In this document: positions 32,041 through 42,660 of the stretch, in pieces
Layout of the letters: each line of letters opens with the position of its first letter
How positions within the stretch are numbered: the first letter of the stretch is position 1
Assembly: GCA_900290255.1 (NCBI GenBank)
Contig: OMOD01000159.1
Coordinates: forward strand, 1-64,000
Length of the DNA stretch: 64,000 bases
Source: Candidatus Sulfotelmatobacter kueseliae
Lineage (GTDB): Bacteria; Acidobacteriota; Terriglobia; Terriglobales; Acidobacteriaceae
Direction of reading: 5' to 3'
Position numbers and translations under genes: made by a program
The notes under the pieces: generated by a model
The model's database searches: none
Seen by the model: only the letters and a program-made list of their open reading frames with translations
Told to the model about the DNA's origin: nothing

Positions 32041-35000
32041 TTACGGAGCGAGCGTCATGGCGAGGACCAACACATTCCGGTTGTCCGGCAGGCTGACGCT
32101 GCGGACTACCTTGTTCCTGTCGAGCGCGAAGGAGTAGGCATAGGCATGGAATGTACGGCTGTCCTTCGATCCGTCTGCGGTCAGGCGATAGGGCGTGCTC
32201 ACCGCCACGGACTCACCGGGAAAGGTCCTTGGCGCGACCCAGTCGCTCAGGCTCTGCGTGAAGGGAGAAGATGTGCCGTCGGCGTAGGTGACGGCGAAAG
32301 TCTGCAGCTCCTGCCCGCCGTTGACCGCGGTGGCGAGGATTTTGAGGCTAGTGAACTTGCCGGCCGGCAGAGCGACCGTCTGGCTGGTAACCGCGTCCGG
32401 CGCATTGGCCGGTCCGAGTTTGAAAACCACGCCGTCTCCTCCCTGCTCGGAGCCTATCTGTTGCTCAGAAAAGGAGTAGCCGACTTCGTCCAGACTCGCG
32501 TCCCGTGCGAACGTGGAACCGTCGTTGTAAATGCCGGTGACGTTGTAGGCCGAGGAGAGATCGACCGGTACCGTCCCGGTCAAGACCGCAGTGACGGTGA
32601 CTGTGCTGGTGATGCGATGGGACACATTGCCGGAAACGCCGGTGATGGTGACGGTCGCAGTTATGGGAGCTGCCGAACCGGCCGCGGTTAGCGTCATCGT
32701 GCTGGACCCGGCAGTGCTGGCCGGACTGAAGGACGCGGTCACTCCTGGCGGTAGACCCGATGCACTCAGATCGACGCTGCCATGGAAACTACCCCACGGG
32801 ATCACCATGACCCCAGTGGTGGCACTTCTGCCCTGCGTGATCGACAGATTCGACGAAGATGCCGAGAGCGTGAAGTCGCTCGGCCCGGGGTTCGCGGAAG
32901 GAAGCACATCGTACAGGGGCTGTGCTGGCTTTACTTCCGGATTCTCATCGGCGACGGAGATGGCCAGAATGCGGATCCTGTCATTGTCCGGGAGCCTGAG
33001 GGTCGTCGCACCGGACGGCAGATCGACGGCATAGCCGAACAGATAGGAATACGAGTAAGCGACGTTCTTGCCCGCGGCGTCGTGATGATGATCGCAGTAC
33101 CAGGCCAGGTCGGCGCGCTTAATGTAGCCCGGCTTGAGGCCGACCATGTCACCATAGTCGTCGTTCGAAGTGTCCTTCGAAGTCCACAGCCGGTCATCCC
33201 ACTGTCCGATGAATCCGCCCCAGTCTTGAATATTGAGGTCGACTTTTCTCGATCCTATTGCGAACGTGGCTTTCTGATCGCCATCCGACGATGCCGCGAG
33301 TAGGTAGACGCGATTGTAGGAACCGTTGGGCAGAGCGATCGTCTGACCCTTGGCGACTATTGCATTGGGCACGCCGGTCTTGGCCGGAGCAAGTTGAAAG
33401 CGCACGCCGTTGAAGGTGATCTCGACCGGAAGCATCTCGGCGGCGAATGCGTTGCCTTTGCCGTCAAACCCGGCATCAGTGCGGGCGCCGTCGTTGCTGG
33501 CAGTCGCCAGGTCGTAGGACAGTGCCACGGGGACGGAGCGCACTCCCGCGGTTTTGGTGGACGCACCGGCCAGCCGGACCGCGAACGTGCGCGGCTGATA
33601 CGCGCTGAACGAAGTTACCAGCACACCACCAGTTACGGTCGCCGGGCCAACCGGCTGCTCCTGCCCGTTTACTTCTCTGGCTGCCATGATCGGCGCGGCA
33701 AACGATACGCGGACGCCGGGTTGCGGCCTGCCATCGAGCTCCACCAGGCGCACGATGGTCTCGTCGCTTTCTTCGGCTTTCTTTAGCGCCAGCACCCGTA
33801 TCCGCGGGTTGCTGACTTTCAGCAGCGAAAACGCGCGGCCCAGAGCACCTGTGTGCTTAGCAGTTTCGAAAGCGATGAGGAGAGCGTTCAGTCGTTGCGC
33901 TTGCCAGTCGGTTTGTGCGTCGCGCCAGCCGGCGGCATGTCCGGTAAGCCCGTAAACGAACTCGTGGTGTCCAATATCTTGCGTGGCCTGGTCGGCATAG
34001 CCTCCGGCTATCCCGGGAGTTCGGATGAGTGTGAGGCGGATCGTGTTGTCGGTCGGCTTGTCGGATCCATTCCTGCAATCGGTAAGGATGGTCGCACCGA
34101 ACTCGCCGCTCATGTCGGTCAGATCGATCCACTGATGGGATGGCACTTCGAATTTCTTCGGCTCCGCCGTGGGACGCTCGATGGTGCCGATGTCCCAGTT
34201 ATAGGTGGCCATATGGTTCGACGCAGTGAGCGGGAAAGTTGCCTTGAGGTTCGATTCGCGCGTGTTCCAGTCGATGACGTTGCCGAACTCGACACGTTTT
34301 CCCGCGTCGCCCGCCGTGAGCCGGATGGTCTGAATGAATCGCGAGCCGGCCGTTTCGCGCGAAACTTCCACCGCCACGCGTGCCGCGCCGTCTTCGACCA
34401 CTCGAACCTGCGTCGCCCCTGCGACGAATGCCTTGGGCGCCGCTTGTTCCTGCTCCCAGTCCATGTTCCATGCCGGCCACTGCGCGGGATTATCGTAGGA
34501 GATGGCGAGGCGTGCCGGGGCCGACAGTAGTTCTCTGCCGATTGTCTTGTCGAAGATGCTGGCGACATCGCCATCGGCATTCAGTTTGACGCGGTAATAC
34601 TGATTCTCGAGTCCCTGGTTCGACACTCGCAACGGCGATTGGGCCTGGGATGCAGCAGCAGCGGGCTCGACATCGTAAACGGCGTAGCCCACGGAAGGCA
34701 TGCTGGCCACGAAGATCACATTGCCGCCTGAAACCTGTGCCGGAACCTCCTTGCCATCCGGACCGGTCACACGAACCGCCTTCGGCATGCCGCCCGGGAA
34801 ATCAATCTTCGCTTCCACAACATCTTCGCGGGCCACATTCAGCGGGTTGAATATGACCAGAGGCACGCCCTTGGTTTGGGTGTCCAGTGCCGCGGCGACT
34901 CCTTCGGTGGCATTGGTGAGCACGCCGGCGAACTGGTTCATGGCGATTACGTCGTCGTTCCACGCGAACTCGTACGATTTGGGGGTAGCGGTTCCGGCCG

Positions 35001-35835
35001 CGATGTCGTGGAAGTGTCCGCCCATCTCCAGAGTCCAGGCATCGTTCAGGCGGGGCAACGGATACGGCCGGGCGCCCATCCACTCCGCTGTGACGGAGGC
35101 CTTTTCTGCGGCATCGGCCAGCAACTCCTCCTTGCGCAGCCAGCGTTTCTGATATGCCTGCGACGTCAGCGAACCCGCCGAGTGATTTGTCAGTTCCATC
35201 TCGCCGGTGTAGCGTGGAAGGCCGGTTGCTTGCGCCGGTGTGATATCGAGAAACATCTGGTCCGCTTTCGCGGAAATGACGTGAACGGGGCCATCGCCCA
35301 CCTTGACCGCAGGCCACTCCGGATGCGGCCTCCCAGGAACATCGAATTCCCCCGGCGGCGGCAGGCTGATGGTTGCCTTGGTCACAATGGCTTCGAGGCG
35401 CTTCACCGATTCTTCCTCGGGAGTTCCACCGATATCGCCGGTGCCGTAGTAGTGATAATCCGTGAAGACGCCGCTCACTTTGCCGTTCTGGGCAACGCGC
35501 GCAGCCCAATTGTCCTGGTAGCGATCCAACTCGCTCTCCTGCCGGGCTCGCGTGAGTGCATCACGCTGGGTTCGCAGAGCGTAGTATTCGTGGAGTTCTT
35601 TCGGATCGAGCTTTCCACTCCGATCTTCCTGCTCCAGCTTTTGTCGCAGTTCCTGCACGTTCTTGCGCAGCTTCTCCAGCGCGGCGTCGGGCGGATGGGG
35701 CGGCAGCGGCTGGCTGAGATCGTTCTCGATACTGGAGCCATAGCCTCCGGGATTGAGACAGCGGCTGGCTGAGATCGTTCTCGATACTGGAGCCATAGCC
35801 TCCGGGATTGAGACCGGCGAGAACGCCCTCGCCAT
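32041..35835 (-). pseudogene. GH38 alpha-mannosidase, C-terminal part (frame-shifted from N-terminal part)
   Basis: This carries the GH38 middle and C-terminal domains after the catalytic aspartate region: PRLNDAWTLEMGGHFHDIAAGT and a large beta-sandwich assembly (about residues 330-790). Two NPCBM-like segments (LPNGSYNRVYLLAASSDGDQ and a second copy near the C-terminus) flank an Ig-like domain (DFTLSASSSNLSITQGRS). The first 15 or so residues of this frame are an artefact of the duplicated 55 bp. Removing one repeat copy restores a single frame with the N-terminal part (35561-36481), giving an enzyme of about 1,470 residues. Thus the gene is either broken, phase-variable or misassembled. 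Confidence 0.85.
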
Positions 35836-36481
35836 CGGGTCCGACCCAGACGCCCACGTTGAACGGAGTTCCTTCCGGCGTTCTCTCCGGCGACTGCGGG
35901 CCTCCGCCCGGGGCCGATGAACCCCACACCAGCTTCTGGGTGGAGAAGCCCTTCACCCCGGAGTGCGCCAGGATGGTCGGCAGGGATGCGGGAAATCCGA
36001 AACAATCCGGCAGCATATATTCCGCGCTGGCCTTGCCGAACTCCCTGCGGAACCAGTTATTGCCGTACAGAATCTGCCGGATAATCGCCTCGGCGCTGGG
36101 CGCGTTGACGTCACCTTCTTCCATCGACGATCCTGCCGGGTACCAGCGGCCCTCGTCCACATACGTTTTCAGCCTCGCATAATCGGCCGGGAAGTACTCC
36201 TTCATGAAGCGATAGCGGTTGGCCCCGCTGAAATTGAAAACATAGTGAGGATACTTGTCGAATAGCTTGAAGTTATCCTCCATGGTCTTGCGGATGTATT
36301 CGTCGATGACCTGGGGATACTCCCAACGCCACTCCGTATCGAGGTGGGCATAACCGACGACATAAAGCGTCGGGTCTTTACTTAGGTCAGGCGGGTTCGG
36401 GGGTTGAGTCTGAGCACCGCAGAGCAGGGAAGACGAAACCAACAAGATCGGGAGCAGATTGAGGCAGATTCGTGGCGTCAT
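35561..36481 (-). pseudogene. GH38 alpha-mannosidase, N-terminal part with signal peptide
   Basis: A signal peptide (NLLPILLVSSSLLCGAQ) is followed by the GH38 zinc-binding opening VVGYAHLDTEWRWEYPQ (His46, Asp48), SSMEEGDVNAPSAEAIIRQ, and the catalytic region LPDCFGFPASLPTIL. GH38 enzymes remove alpha-mannose from N-glycans with retention, using Zn. After about 220 residues the frame runs into the 55-bp repeat, repeats LNPGGYGSSIEND in one frame and SQSRRLW in another, and ends out of frame. The ATG at 36481 is preferred to the longer open frame because the signal peptide starts there. A TonB receptor and a GH47 follow on the same strand. Confidence 0.85.
35706..35815 (+). repeat. 55-bp perfect tandem duplication inside the GH38 gene
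   Basis: Copies at 35706-35760 and 35761-35815 differ only at the last base. Because 55 is not a multiple of three, the second copy shifts the reading frame of the mannosidase by one base. Confidence 0.95.
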
Positions 36482-36655
36482 AAATTTCTCGTTCTTGGGC
36501 AACGGCTTATAAATTTTTACAGATACGGTATGAGACGATTCTCCCTTGGGCGGCGGGAGTGCAAGTACTTTCCGGTCATCAGCAAAGCAAGACGTTAAGG
36601 AACGTAGCCGGGCCCTTATAGAAATCGACTGATCCCGCAAATAGCCCATCAGCTG

Positions 36656-39600
36656 CTAAAAAAGGAACTTGAGCGCGACCTGCATTCTCCTTGGGAAATT
36701 CAGCTGCTGAGTGGTGTCGATGTTTCCATAGCCGGTGCATTCCGGAGCACCATTCGGTGTGGGACTGCAAGTGGGAACATCGCTGGGCGTGGTGTCGGGT
36801 CCGTTGTAAAGGCGATTATTGAACACGTTGAACACATCCCAGCGCAGCTCAAGCCGCTTCGATTCCGTGATGGGAAAATTCTTTGCCAGCGTTAGATCGA
36901 GGTTGGGGATCGACGGGTTTCGCACCCCCGAGTAAAAGTCTCTCAAGTAGCCGATTCCCCACGGCGAAACTGCGGAATCGTAGACCCACGCCGTTGGGAT
37001 CCCCTGCGCAGGGCAACCGGGCGTCCCGGTGCTGCAGCCCAGCGGGAAGCCGTCATTGTTCCATACCCATTGCGTGTAGGAGGGTCCGCCCTCAGGCTTA
37101 AGCGAGTGGCTGGAAACATAATTCCATCCGCTGGTCGACGGCAGCCTTACCGGGTTGCCCGAGCTGTATGCGAATATCCCACTTAGGCTCCAGTTATTCA
37201 CGACATAGCCGAGCCCGGCCGGGGGACTTGCCAACAGAGGCTTGCCTTTCCCGAATGGCAATTCCCAGGTTGCCGTCGTGGCCAGCATGTGCGTGCGATC
37301 GTAGTCCGAGACCTCGTGGGTGGGATTGGGGAACTGCCATGGCCACTCTCCGGCGCTATAGGGGTTATCGCCATAGCCGTTGGCCGGGCCAACCCCGTTG
37401 TAGCTCGTGGCCTGCATGGTCTTCGAGTAGGTGTAGGCGACATTGAAGGTCAAACCATTTCCCGCCCGCTTGGTGAGTTTCACTTCCAGAGCGTTGTACC
37501 AGGTTTTGCCGACAGGAAGGTTCCATTGGTACTCGCCGCCGGAACAATACTGGCTGAGCGGGGCCAGCAGATAGATGGCCGGGACCGTTTGCTCGTACCC
37601 GCAGCCAGTATTCGCGAAAGCCGGCACGTTGTAGTAAGGGTTCGGTACCTGTGTTACCCAATTATCAGTCTGACCGGCTGCGTCTGCCGCGATGTGTTGT
37701 TGCACCTCCTCCAGCGTGGCGAAGTTGTTGACGGTGTTGTAGACACGCAGACGGCTGGCGAAATTGCCTGAGTAGCGCGCATCCACAACAATGCTCTGTG
37801 GCAGTTCGCGTTGAATGCCCACAGACATAATCATGGTTTTGGGAATTTTCCGCCCCGGGAAATCCATGGCCCAACCACTGCCAATATTGGTAAGCATGCC
37901 GAGCGTGGTGGTCTGTGGATGGATCACACCTGAGTACGGAGTGCCGCTGGCGAAGGAATAGCCGTTGTAGTCGGCGCCATAGCCCGGAGCGTTGGGAAGA
38001 GCACCGAAATCGACCGATGAAATATAACCAGTGCTCGCCGTGTAACCGTATGTTGTTCCGCCTTCCAAGCCGCCGCCGAACATGTAACCCCATCCGCCGC
38101 GGATTACCGTCTTGGGGTTTAGGGAAAAGGCGAACCCGACTCGAGGCGCAATGTTCGACCAGTCGGTGTTGTATCCATCCCGCGACTGGCCGTTAATGCC
38201 GGCATATTGAATGCCGCCGAGAACCGAGGTGAGGCTGGCCGGATTGACGCCGGCAGCCGTCCACGCAGCCTGGTTCGCTGTGCTCGCCACGTTTGCCTGA
38301 TAGGTCGGATCGCTGCTGACGGGGTTGACGCAAGTGAAGCAGACTCCACGGTTCAAGGCGTTGTGACGTTCCCGCAGGCCTCGCTGTACGTCGTAGCGTA
38401 TGCCTAGATTCAGGGTGAGCCGATGATTTACTTTCCAGTCGTCCTGCGCATAGAGCGCCCACGCCGGTTGGCCCTCCATGATGGTGTAGTTGTAATCAAC
38501 GTGACCGCCGTCGGGATAGCCCAGCAGCATATCGGCCAAACCTAAGCCGTTCGGCAGCGGTGTCCCGGCCGTGCAGGGAATGGCGGTAACCGGCCAGCAA
38601 TAACCGTTCGTGCCGTTGTATTGCGTGGCCGCGGAGCCAAAATTGAATTGCCCGTTGGCGTTGCCCACCGACTGCGGATCGCCGTATTGGAACTCGGCAT
38701 ACACGCCTCCAAAGTGGATGCTATGAGCTCCTTTGGTCTTGGTGAAGTCGGCGTCCAGAATGACATTGGTCGTCGCGTCATTGGTTATGGCGTTGCCGAT
38801 GATGTTGGTGAAGCCTCCTGTGCCGCTCGCCCCGGCATTGCCCACGCTGTTGATCTCCGGTAAGTCCTTGAAGGTCGTAGTGGGTATGTCCGGCATGCTG
38901 AAGCCGGCGCCGAAGAACGTACTGGCGTTCACCGCCGCGCCGAAGTCCCCGTCCGGAGAATGATCGGCAAAGCGGGAGAAGGAGACTTTGAAGTCTGCCA
39001 GAAAAGTCGGCGAGAACATGTGGGTCATGTCCTGCGCCGCGGTCCAGCTCTTTCTCGTGTGATCCACGTTGCCATTCTCGGCCAGCCCAAGGAGCCCGTT
39101 GGTGCTTCGGTTCTCACTGCCCGGTTGATATTCATAAAAGCTGTACCACTTGGTTTTGTCGCTGGTGTTGTAATCCACCCGGACCATGTATTGGTTGTAA
39201 GAATAGATATCGGGGGTGTTGGCGAAGTAGTTGTTGGTCAGCGAATTCTGCCGTCCGGGAACGTTCGGCAAAGGGTAAAGCGTCAGCAACTTGAGTGCGT
39301 ATTGGTTCATCGCACTGGCCGGCATCGTGTCATTGGGAAATTCGCTGCGAACCAGATCGTTCGGGCTGGCGCAACTGTCCACGCCAGCCAGGCCCGGTGC
39401 TGCTCCAGTCTCGTTGCAGTACGTGGTCGAGGGGTCAAAAACGGCAACGCCATTAGGGAAGTCCTGAGGATCGTTTTGCTGAATCAGTCCAAAGTTCACC
39501 CCGGAATTGCCGTTATAGCCTGGGAGTAAGTAGGCCGGAGGCACTGCCGTCAGAACGTTACCGGCGATGGATTCGCGGTAACCCTCATAGCTGCCGAAGA

Positions 39601-40609
39601 AAAAGAGCTTGTTCTTGATGATGGGCCCGCCGAAGGTTCCGCCGAATTGGTTTTGCGTCATGCCTTGGCGAGGGATAGAACGGTCGATGTTCTGGACAAA
39701 GTTGGCGTTGAAAAGGGCGCCTTCATAAAACTCAAAGAGATCCCCGTGAAACCGGTTGGTGCCGTTCTTGGTGACGATGTTGATCGTACCGCCGCCGGTG
39801 CGGCTGTAACGGGCGTCGTAGGTAGAAGCCATGACGTTGACTTCCTGAATCGCATCCACGTTCGGAGCGACGTTCCAGGCCCCGGCATTCTGGTTGTTGT
39901 AGGTGGTCTGCTGGGTGATGTTGGTGCCATCCAGCGTGAACTGGTTGTATCCGCCTAAAGCGCCGGTAAAGTTCCCGGTCGGGGCGCCGCCGCCGATGAT
40001 GTAGGCATTTGTGTTGTCCCAGCCACGGGTTCCGGAATATCCGCCGGGGCCAAATGTGGTTTGAGTGAATTGAGAGCCGGGGGTGGTGCCGATCAGCATG
40101 TAAACCTGGCGGCCGTCGAGAGGCATCCCGGTGACGGTCTTCTCATCGAGGATCGTGCCGCCCGATCCATTGGCCGTTTCGATCATGGGCGGCGCTGCCG
40201 TCACTTCCACGGTTTCGTGGAACGCGCCCACTTCCAGTTTGAAATCCTGCCCGAAATACTTGCCCGCCAGCAGTTCGACTTTGTCCTGCACCGCAGTCTT
40301 GAACCCAGCGGCGGTGGCCTTCACCGTATAGGTGCCGGGCACCACGTACGGAATGTAGTAGACGCCGGCATTGCTGGTCTGGGCTGTGTAGGTTGATTTC
40401 GTGTCATTGTTGATGGCGGTGACGGTGGCCCCGACCACGGCTCTCCCGTCAGGGTCGGTGACGTCTCCGGTCAAAATGGCGCGGAATTCCTGGGCCAGCG
40501 AGCGCTCCGAAGACGCGAGCAGCATAAGGCAGGCCGCTAATCCGAGAGCAATCCTGAAGCGGTGTGTCCAGCGACGATCACAATACTTAGAGTCGGGCAG
40601 AGCCTTCAT
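36656..40609 (-). CDS. Oar-like TonB-dependent outer-membrane receptor 1
   Basis: The protein has about 1,317 residues. A signal peptide (about 18-36, ending RSLAQ) is followed by a carboxypeptidase-regulatory-like beta-sandwich (ILTGDVTDPDGRAVVGATVTAINNDTKS, about 40-120) and a plug domain (TGMPLDGRQVYML, GGTINIVTKNGTNRFHGDLFEFYEGALFNA). A very long barrel ends in Phe (ALKFLF). Such receptors import oligosaccharides or peptides. An AGGAGGT sits five bases before the ATG at 40609; longer upstream frame was rejected. It is flanked by GH38 and GH47 mannosidase genes on the same strand, which points to a mannose-rich glycan as ligand (inference). Confidence 0.93.
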   Translation of the reverse strand: MKALPDSKYCDRRWTHRFRIALGLAACLMLLASSERSLAQEFRAILTGDVTDPDGRAVVGATVTAINNDTKSTYTAQTSNAGVYYIPYVVPGTYTVKATAAGFKTAVQDKVELLAGKYFGQDFKLEVGAFHETVEVTAAPPMIETANGSGGTILDEKTVTGMPLDGRQVYMLIGTTPGSQFTQTTFGPGGYSGTRGWDNTNAYIIGGGAPTGNFTGALGGYNQFTLDGTNITQQTTYNNQNAGAWNVAPNVDAIQEVNVMASTYDARYSRTGGGTINIVTKNGTNRFHGDLFEFYEGALFNANFVQNIDRSIPRQGMTQNQFGGTFGGPIIKNKLFFFGSYEGYRESIAGNVLTAVPPAYLLPGYNGNSGVNFGLIQQNDPQDFPNGVAVFDPSTTYCNETGAAPGLAGVDSCASPNDLVRSEFPNDTMPASAMNQYALKLLTLYPLPNVPGRQNSLTNNYFANTPDIYSYNQYMVRVDYNTSDKTKWYSFYEYQPGSENRSTNGLLGLAENGNVDHTRKSWTAAQDMTHMFSPTFLADFKVSFSRFADHSPDGDFGAAVNASTFFGAGFSMPDIPTTTFKDLPEINSVGNAGASGTGGFTNIIGNAITNDATTNVILDADFTKTKGAHSIHFGGVYAEFQYGDPQSVGNANGQFNFGSAATQYNGTNGYCWPVTAIPCTAGTPLPNGLGLADMLLGYPDGGHVDYNYTIMEGQPAWALYAQDDWKVNHRLTLNLGIRYDVQRGLRERHNALNRGVCFTCVNPVSSDPTYQANVASTANQAAWTAAGVNPASLTSVLGGIQYAGINGQSRDGYNTDWSNIAPRVGFAFSLNPKTVIRGGWGYMFGGGLEGGTTYGYTASTGYISSVDFGALPNAPGYGADYNGYSFASGTPYSGVIHPQTTTLGMLTNIGSGWAMDFPGRKIPKTMIMSVGIQRELPQSIVVDARYSGNFASRLRVYNTVNNFATLEEVQQHIAADAAGQTDNWVTQVPNPYYNVPAFANTGCGYEQTVPAIYLLAPLSQYCSGGEYQWNLPVGKTWYNALEVKLTKRAGNGLTFNVAYTYSKTMQATSYNGVGPANGYGDNPYSAGEWPWQFPNPTHEVSDYDRTHMLATTATWELPFGKGKPLLASPPAGLGYVVNNWSLSGIFAYSSGNPVRLPSTSGWNYVSSHSLKPEGGPSYTQWVWNNDGFPLGCSTGTPGCPAQGIPTAWVYDSAVSPWGIGYLRDFYSGVRNPSIPNLDLTLAKNFPITESKRLELRWDVFNVFNNRLYNGPDTTPSDVPTCSPTPNGAPECTGYGNIDTTQQLNFPRRMQVALKFLF

Positions 40610-40621
40610 AGAGACCTCCTC

Positions 40622-40657
40622 AAGATTTCGGGATGCGTAAAGATTTCGGGATGCGTG
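40622..40657 (+). repeat. 18-bp tandem repeat upstream of receptor 1
   Basis: aagatttcgggatgcgta / aagatttcgggatgcgtg, just upstream of the receptor Shine-Dalgarno and so within its leader or promoter. It may be an operator or a slippage product. Confidence 0.8.
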
Positions 40658-40963
40658 TCGGTGCGAAACTGCAAAACGCGACAGGGCGTAGCCGGAGTCT
40701 GGTAAACACGGGGAGAATGGGCCATGCGCACCGTGCGCAAGTGTTGCTTGAGCCATCATTTGGCGGCAAAGTCTGCGCCCGTAGGCCGCGCCAGTCAATG
40801 CACCGGGATGTTATCTGTACATTCCCCGCTATCCGGTTGATCAGAAAGCGGTTAGAAATAGTTGTGGCGGGTGTCACAGGCCCAGTTTCAGGCGGTCTTG
40901 GGGCACGCCCGGCAAGGTAGCCTGGCAGGAGAGGGAAGCGCAGGCGGTTATTCACCCATCATG

Positions 40964-42403
40964 TTACCAGTTTCGCCGGATTGGGTGGGCTTCGGTGTTG
41001 AAGACGACTTGGGTCAAGTCCAACGTCGCGGGCGGAGCAAAGAGCAGGTAGAGATATTTCAAGGTTTCCGCCAGGAAATAGCTCTCCATCTCATCCTTCT
41101 TTTCCTTCGTTTCCACGTTCTTCAGCGCGGCGTAGGCGATGTCAGTGCGGCAATATTTCACCAGGCTGTCAAAGAACGTGTGCCCCATGTCGAGATAGCG
41201 GGAATCATTGGTAAAGCGATAGAGGTAGAAAGCCGATTCGATGATCTCAGGTTGGAGCGGATATCCGTCGTAAGCAATCTTCATCCTGGAATAGTCCAAC
41301 TCCTGCGGCTCGACGCCAAAGGCGGTCCACATTTTGAAACAGGATTCTTCCAGCCGGCGAGCGCGGTCGAGATCGCCGGATAGAGCGAGAGTGCCGGGAA
41401 AGAACGCATCCAGCGAACCAAAAATCGTCCCCACCCGCGCGCCCGTATTCATGTTTACTTCGCCGTACCAGAGTCCAGCCGGGCCATCGTCGGCAACATA
41501 CTTGTTCACGGCCTCGATGCTCGATTGCCACATCCGTTCACAGTCGCTGTCGCCAAACAGCAACCAGCACTTCAGCAGATATTCGTAATAGGAATCGATT
41601 CCCCCGCCGATGAAGCTGGCGGGGTCAGTCCAGGCGCCGGTTCTGATGTTGATTCCCGCTCCGACCAACCCGATCGAGGATCTGCGATTGTAAAGTTCGA
41701 CTACTGCGCGCTTGGCCTTGTCATAGTAGGCTGGGTTCCCGGTCAATTTGCTCAGGGCGCCAAACTCCACCAGAAGCGTGCCAACTTCGGCTGGATTGGT
41801 TTGTTCGCCCCGAACTGCGCCGCTCCTCAGGTTCACGTTCACATAAGGCATGCCGGTGGGAGAATTGAAAACCGGCAGCAGCCGGTTTCCGAGATCCTGC
41901 GCTAACTCCAGCAGACGCTTATCGCCACTGAGTTGATAGCTGCTGAGCAGGCCGCCCAACACCCGGATCGTGATCTCGAAGTTCTTTACGTAGATATCGC
42001 GATCGAAGGTCAAGTTGTGGACGATGAATTCCCGAGTGCTGGCCGCCTCGGCGTTAAGCCCCATCAAGATCATCGTGTCCAGCGCGTCCACCTGCGTCAG
42101 ATAGAGCGGTGCGGCATACCAGTCGTGATAGCTCTTGCTCAAGGGCCTGAGCTGATCGTGCCCCCAGGCAAATTGTTTGTAGCCGTTCCAGGCGTGCAGA
42201 AACTCCTGGCGCACGCGGTCCGCCATGGCCTGATCGCCGGCGGAACGAATCGGCTTTTGCGGCGGCACAACTGATTTGTCCGCTGTCGAGAGCCATCGCG
42301 GAGTTGCTAAAGTGATGCTTCCCAGGCCGCCAAGTCCGATTGTGCGCAAGAAGTGGCGCCGGGAAAACGGGGACGATCTGACTTGGGATGGAGCGGGCAG
42401 CAT
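40964..42403 (-). CDS. GH47 alpha-1,2-mannosidase, Tat-exported
   Basis: Class I (Ca2+-dependent, inverting) mannosidases trim terminal alpha-1,2-mannose from high-mannose N-glycans. The 479-residue protein has the usual (alpha/alpha)7 barrel blocks: PLYLTQVDALDTMILMGL, FEITIRVLGGLLSSYQLSGD, GDKRLLELAQDLGNRLLPVF, FIGGGIDSYYEYLLKCW, and the C-terminal NTEAHP with the calcium-ligand threonine (Thr470). The N-terminus is a twin-arginine signal (SRRHFLRTIGLGG), so it is folded before export. It is divergent from the wHTH/TPR regulator gene and upstream of the receptor-1 gene on the same strand. GH47 enzymes are scarce in bacteria compared with eukaryotes. Confidence 0.9.
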   Translation of the reverse strand: MLPAPSQVRSSPFSRRHFLRTIGLGGLGSITLATPRWLSTADKSVVPPQKPIRSAGDQAMADRVRQEFLHAWNGYKQFAWGHDQLRPLSKSYHDWYAAPLYLTQVDALDTMILMGLNAEAASTREFIVHNLTFDRDIYVKNFEITIRVLGGLLSSYQLSGDKRLLELAQDLGNRLLPVFNSPTGMPYVNVNLRSGAVRGEQTNPAEVGTLLVEFGALSKLTGNPAYYDKAKRAVVELYNRRSSIGLVGAGINIRTGAWTDPASFIGGGIDSYYEYLLKCWLLFGDSDCERMWQSSIEAVNKYVADDGPAGLWYGEVNMNTGARVGTIFGSLDAFFPGTLALSGDLDRARRLEESCFKMWTAFGVEPQELDYSRMKIAYDGYPLQPEIIESAFYLYRFTNDSRYLDMGHTFFDSLVKYCRTDIAYAALKNVETKEKKDEMESYFLAETLKYLYLLFAPPATLDLTQVVFNTEAHPIRRNW

Positions 42404-42660
42404 AGCAATCTCTGGCGGCCGGGGGATGGCGAGTTAGTTTTCCGGCTTCTGGCTGAGGATGTCAATGCACTCGGATGTCATCTGCGTGCTCCCGTCCATG
42501 TGATTGATGCCACGGTAGTTGTGGAATCTTATTCCCGGCCGTCTGGGGTGGACGGATTCCCCCAATTTCTTTTCTGCCCACCGTGAAGGGAATTCTTGAT
42601 AGACAACGGTACTACGTGCTAACTTCGCGGATCGAGTGAACCACCCGTCCGGCGCCCGCT

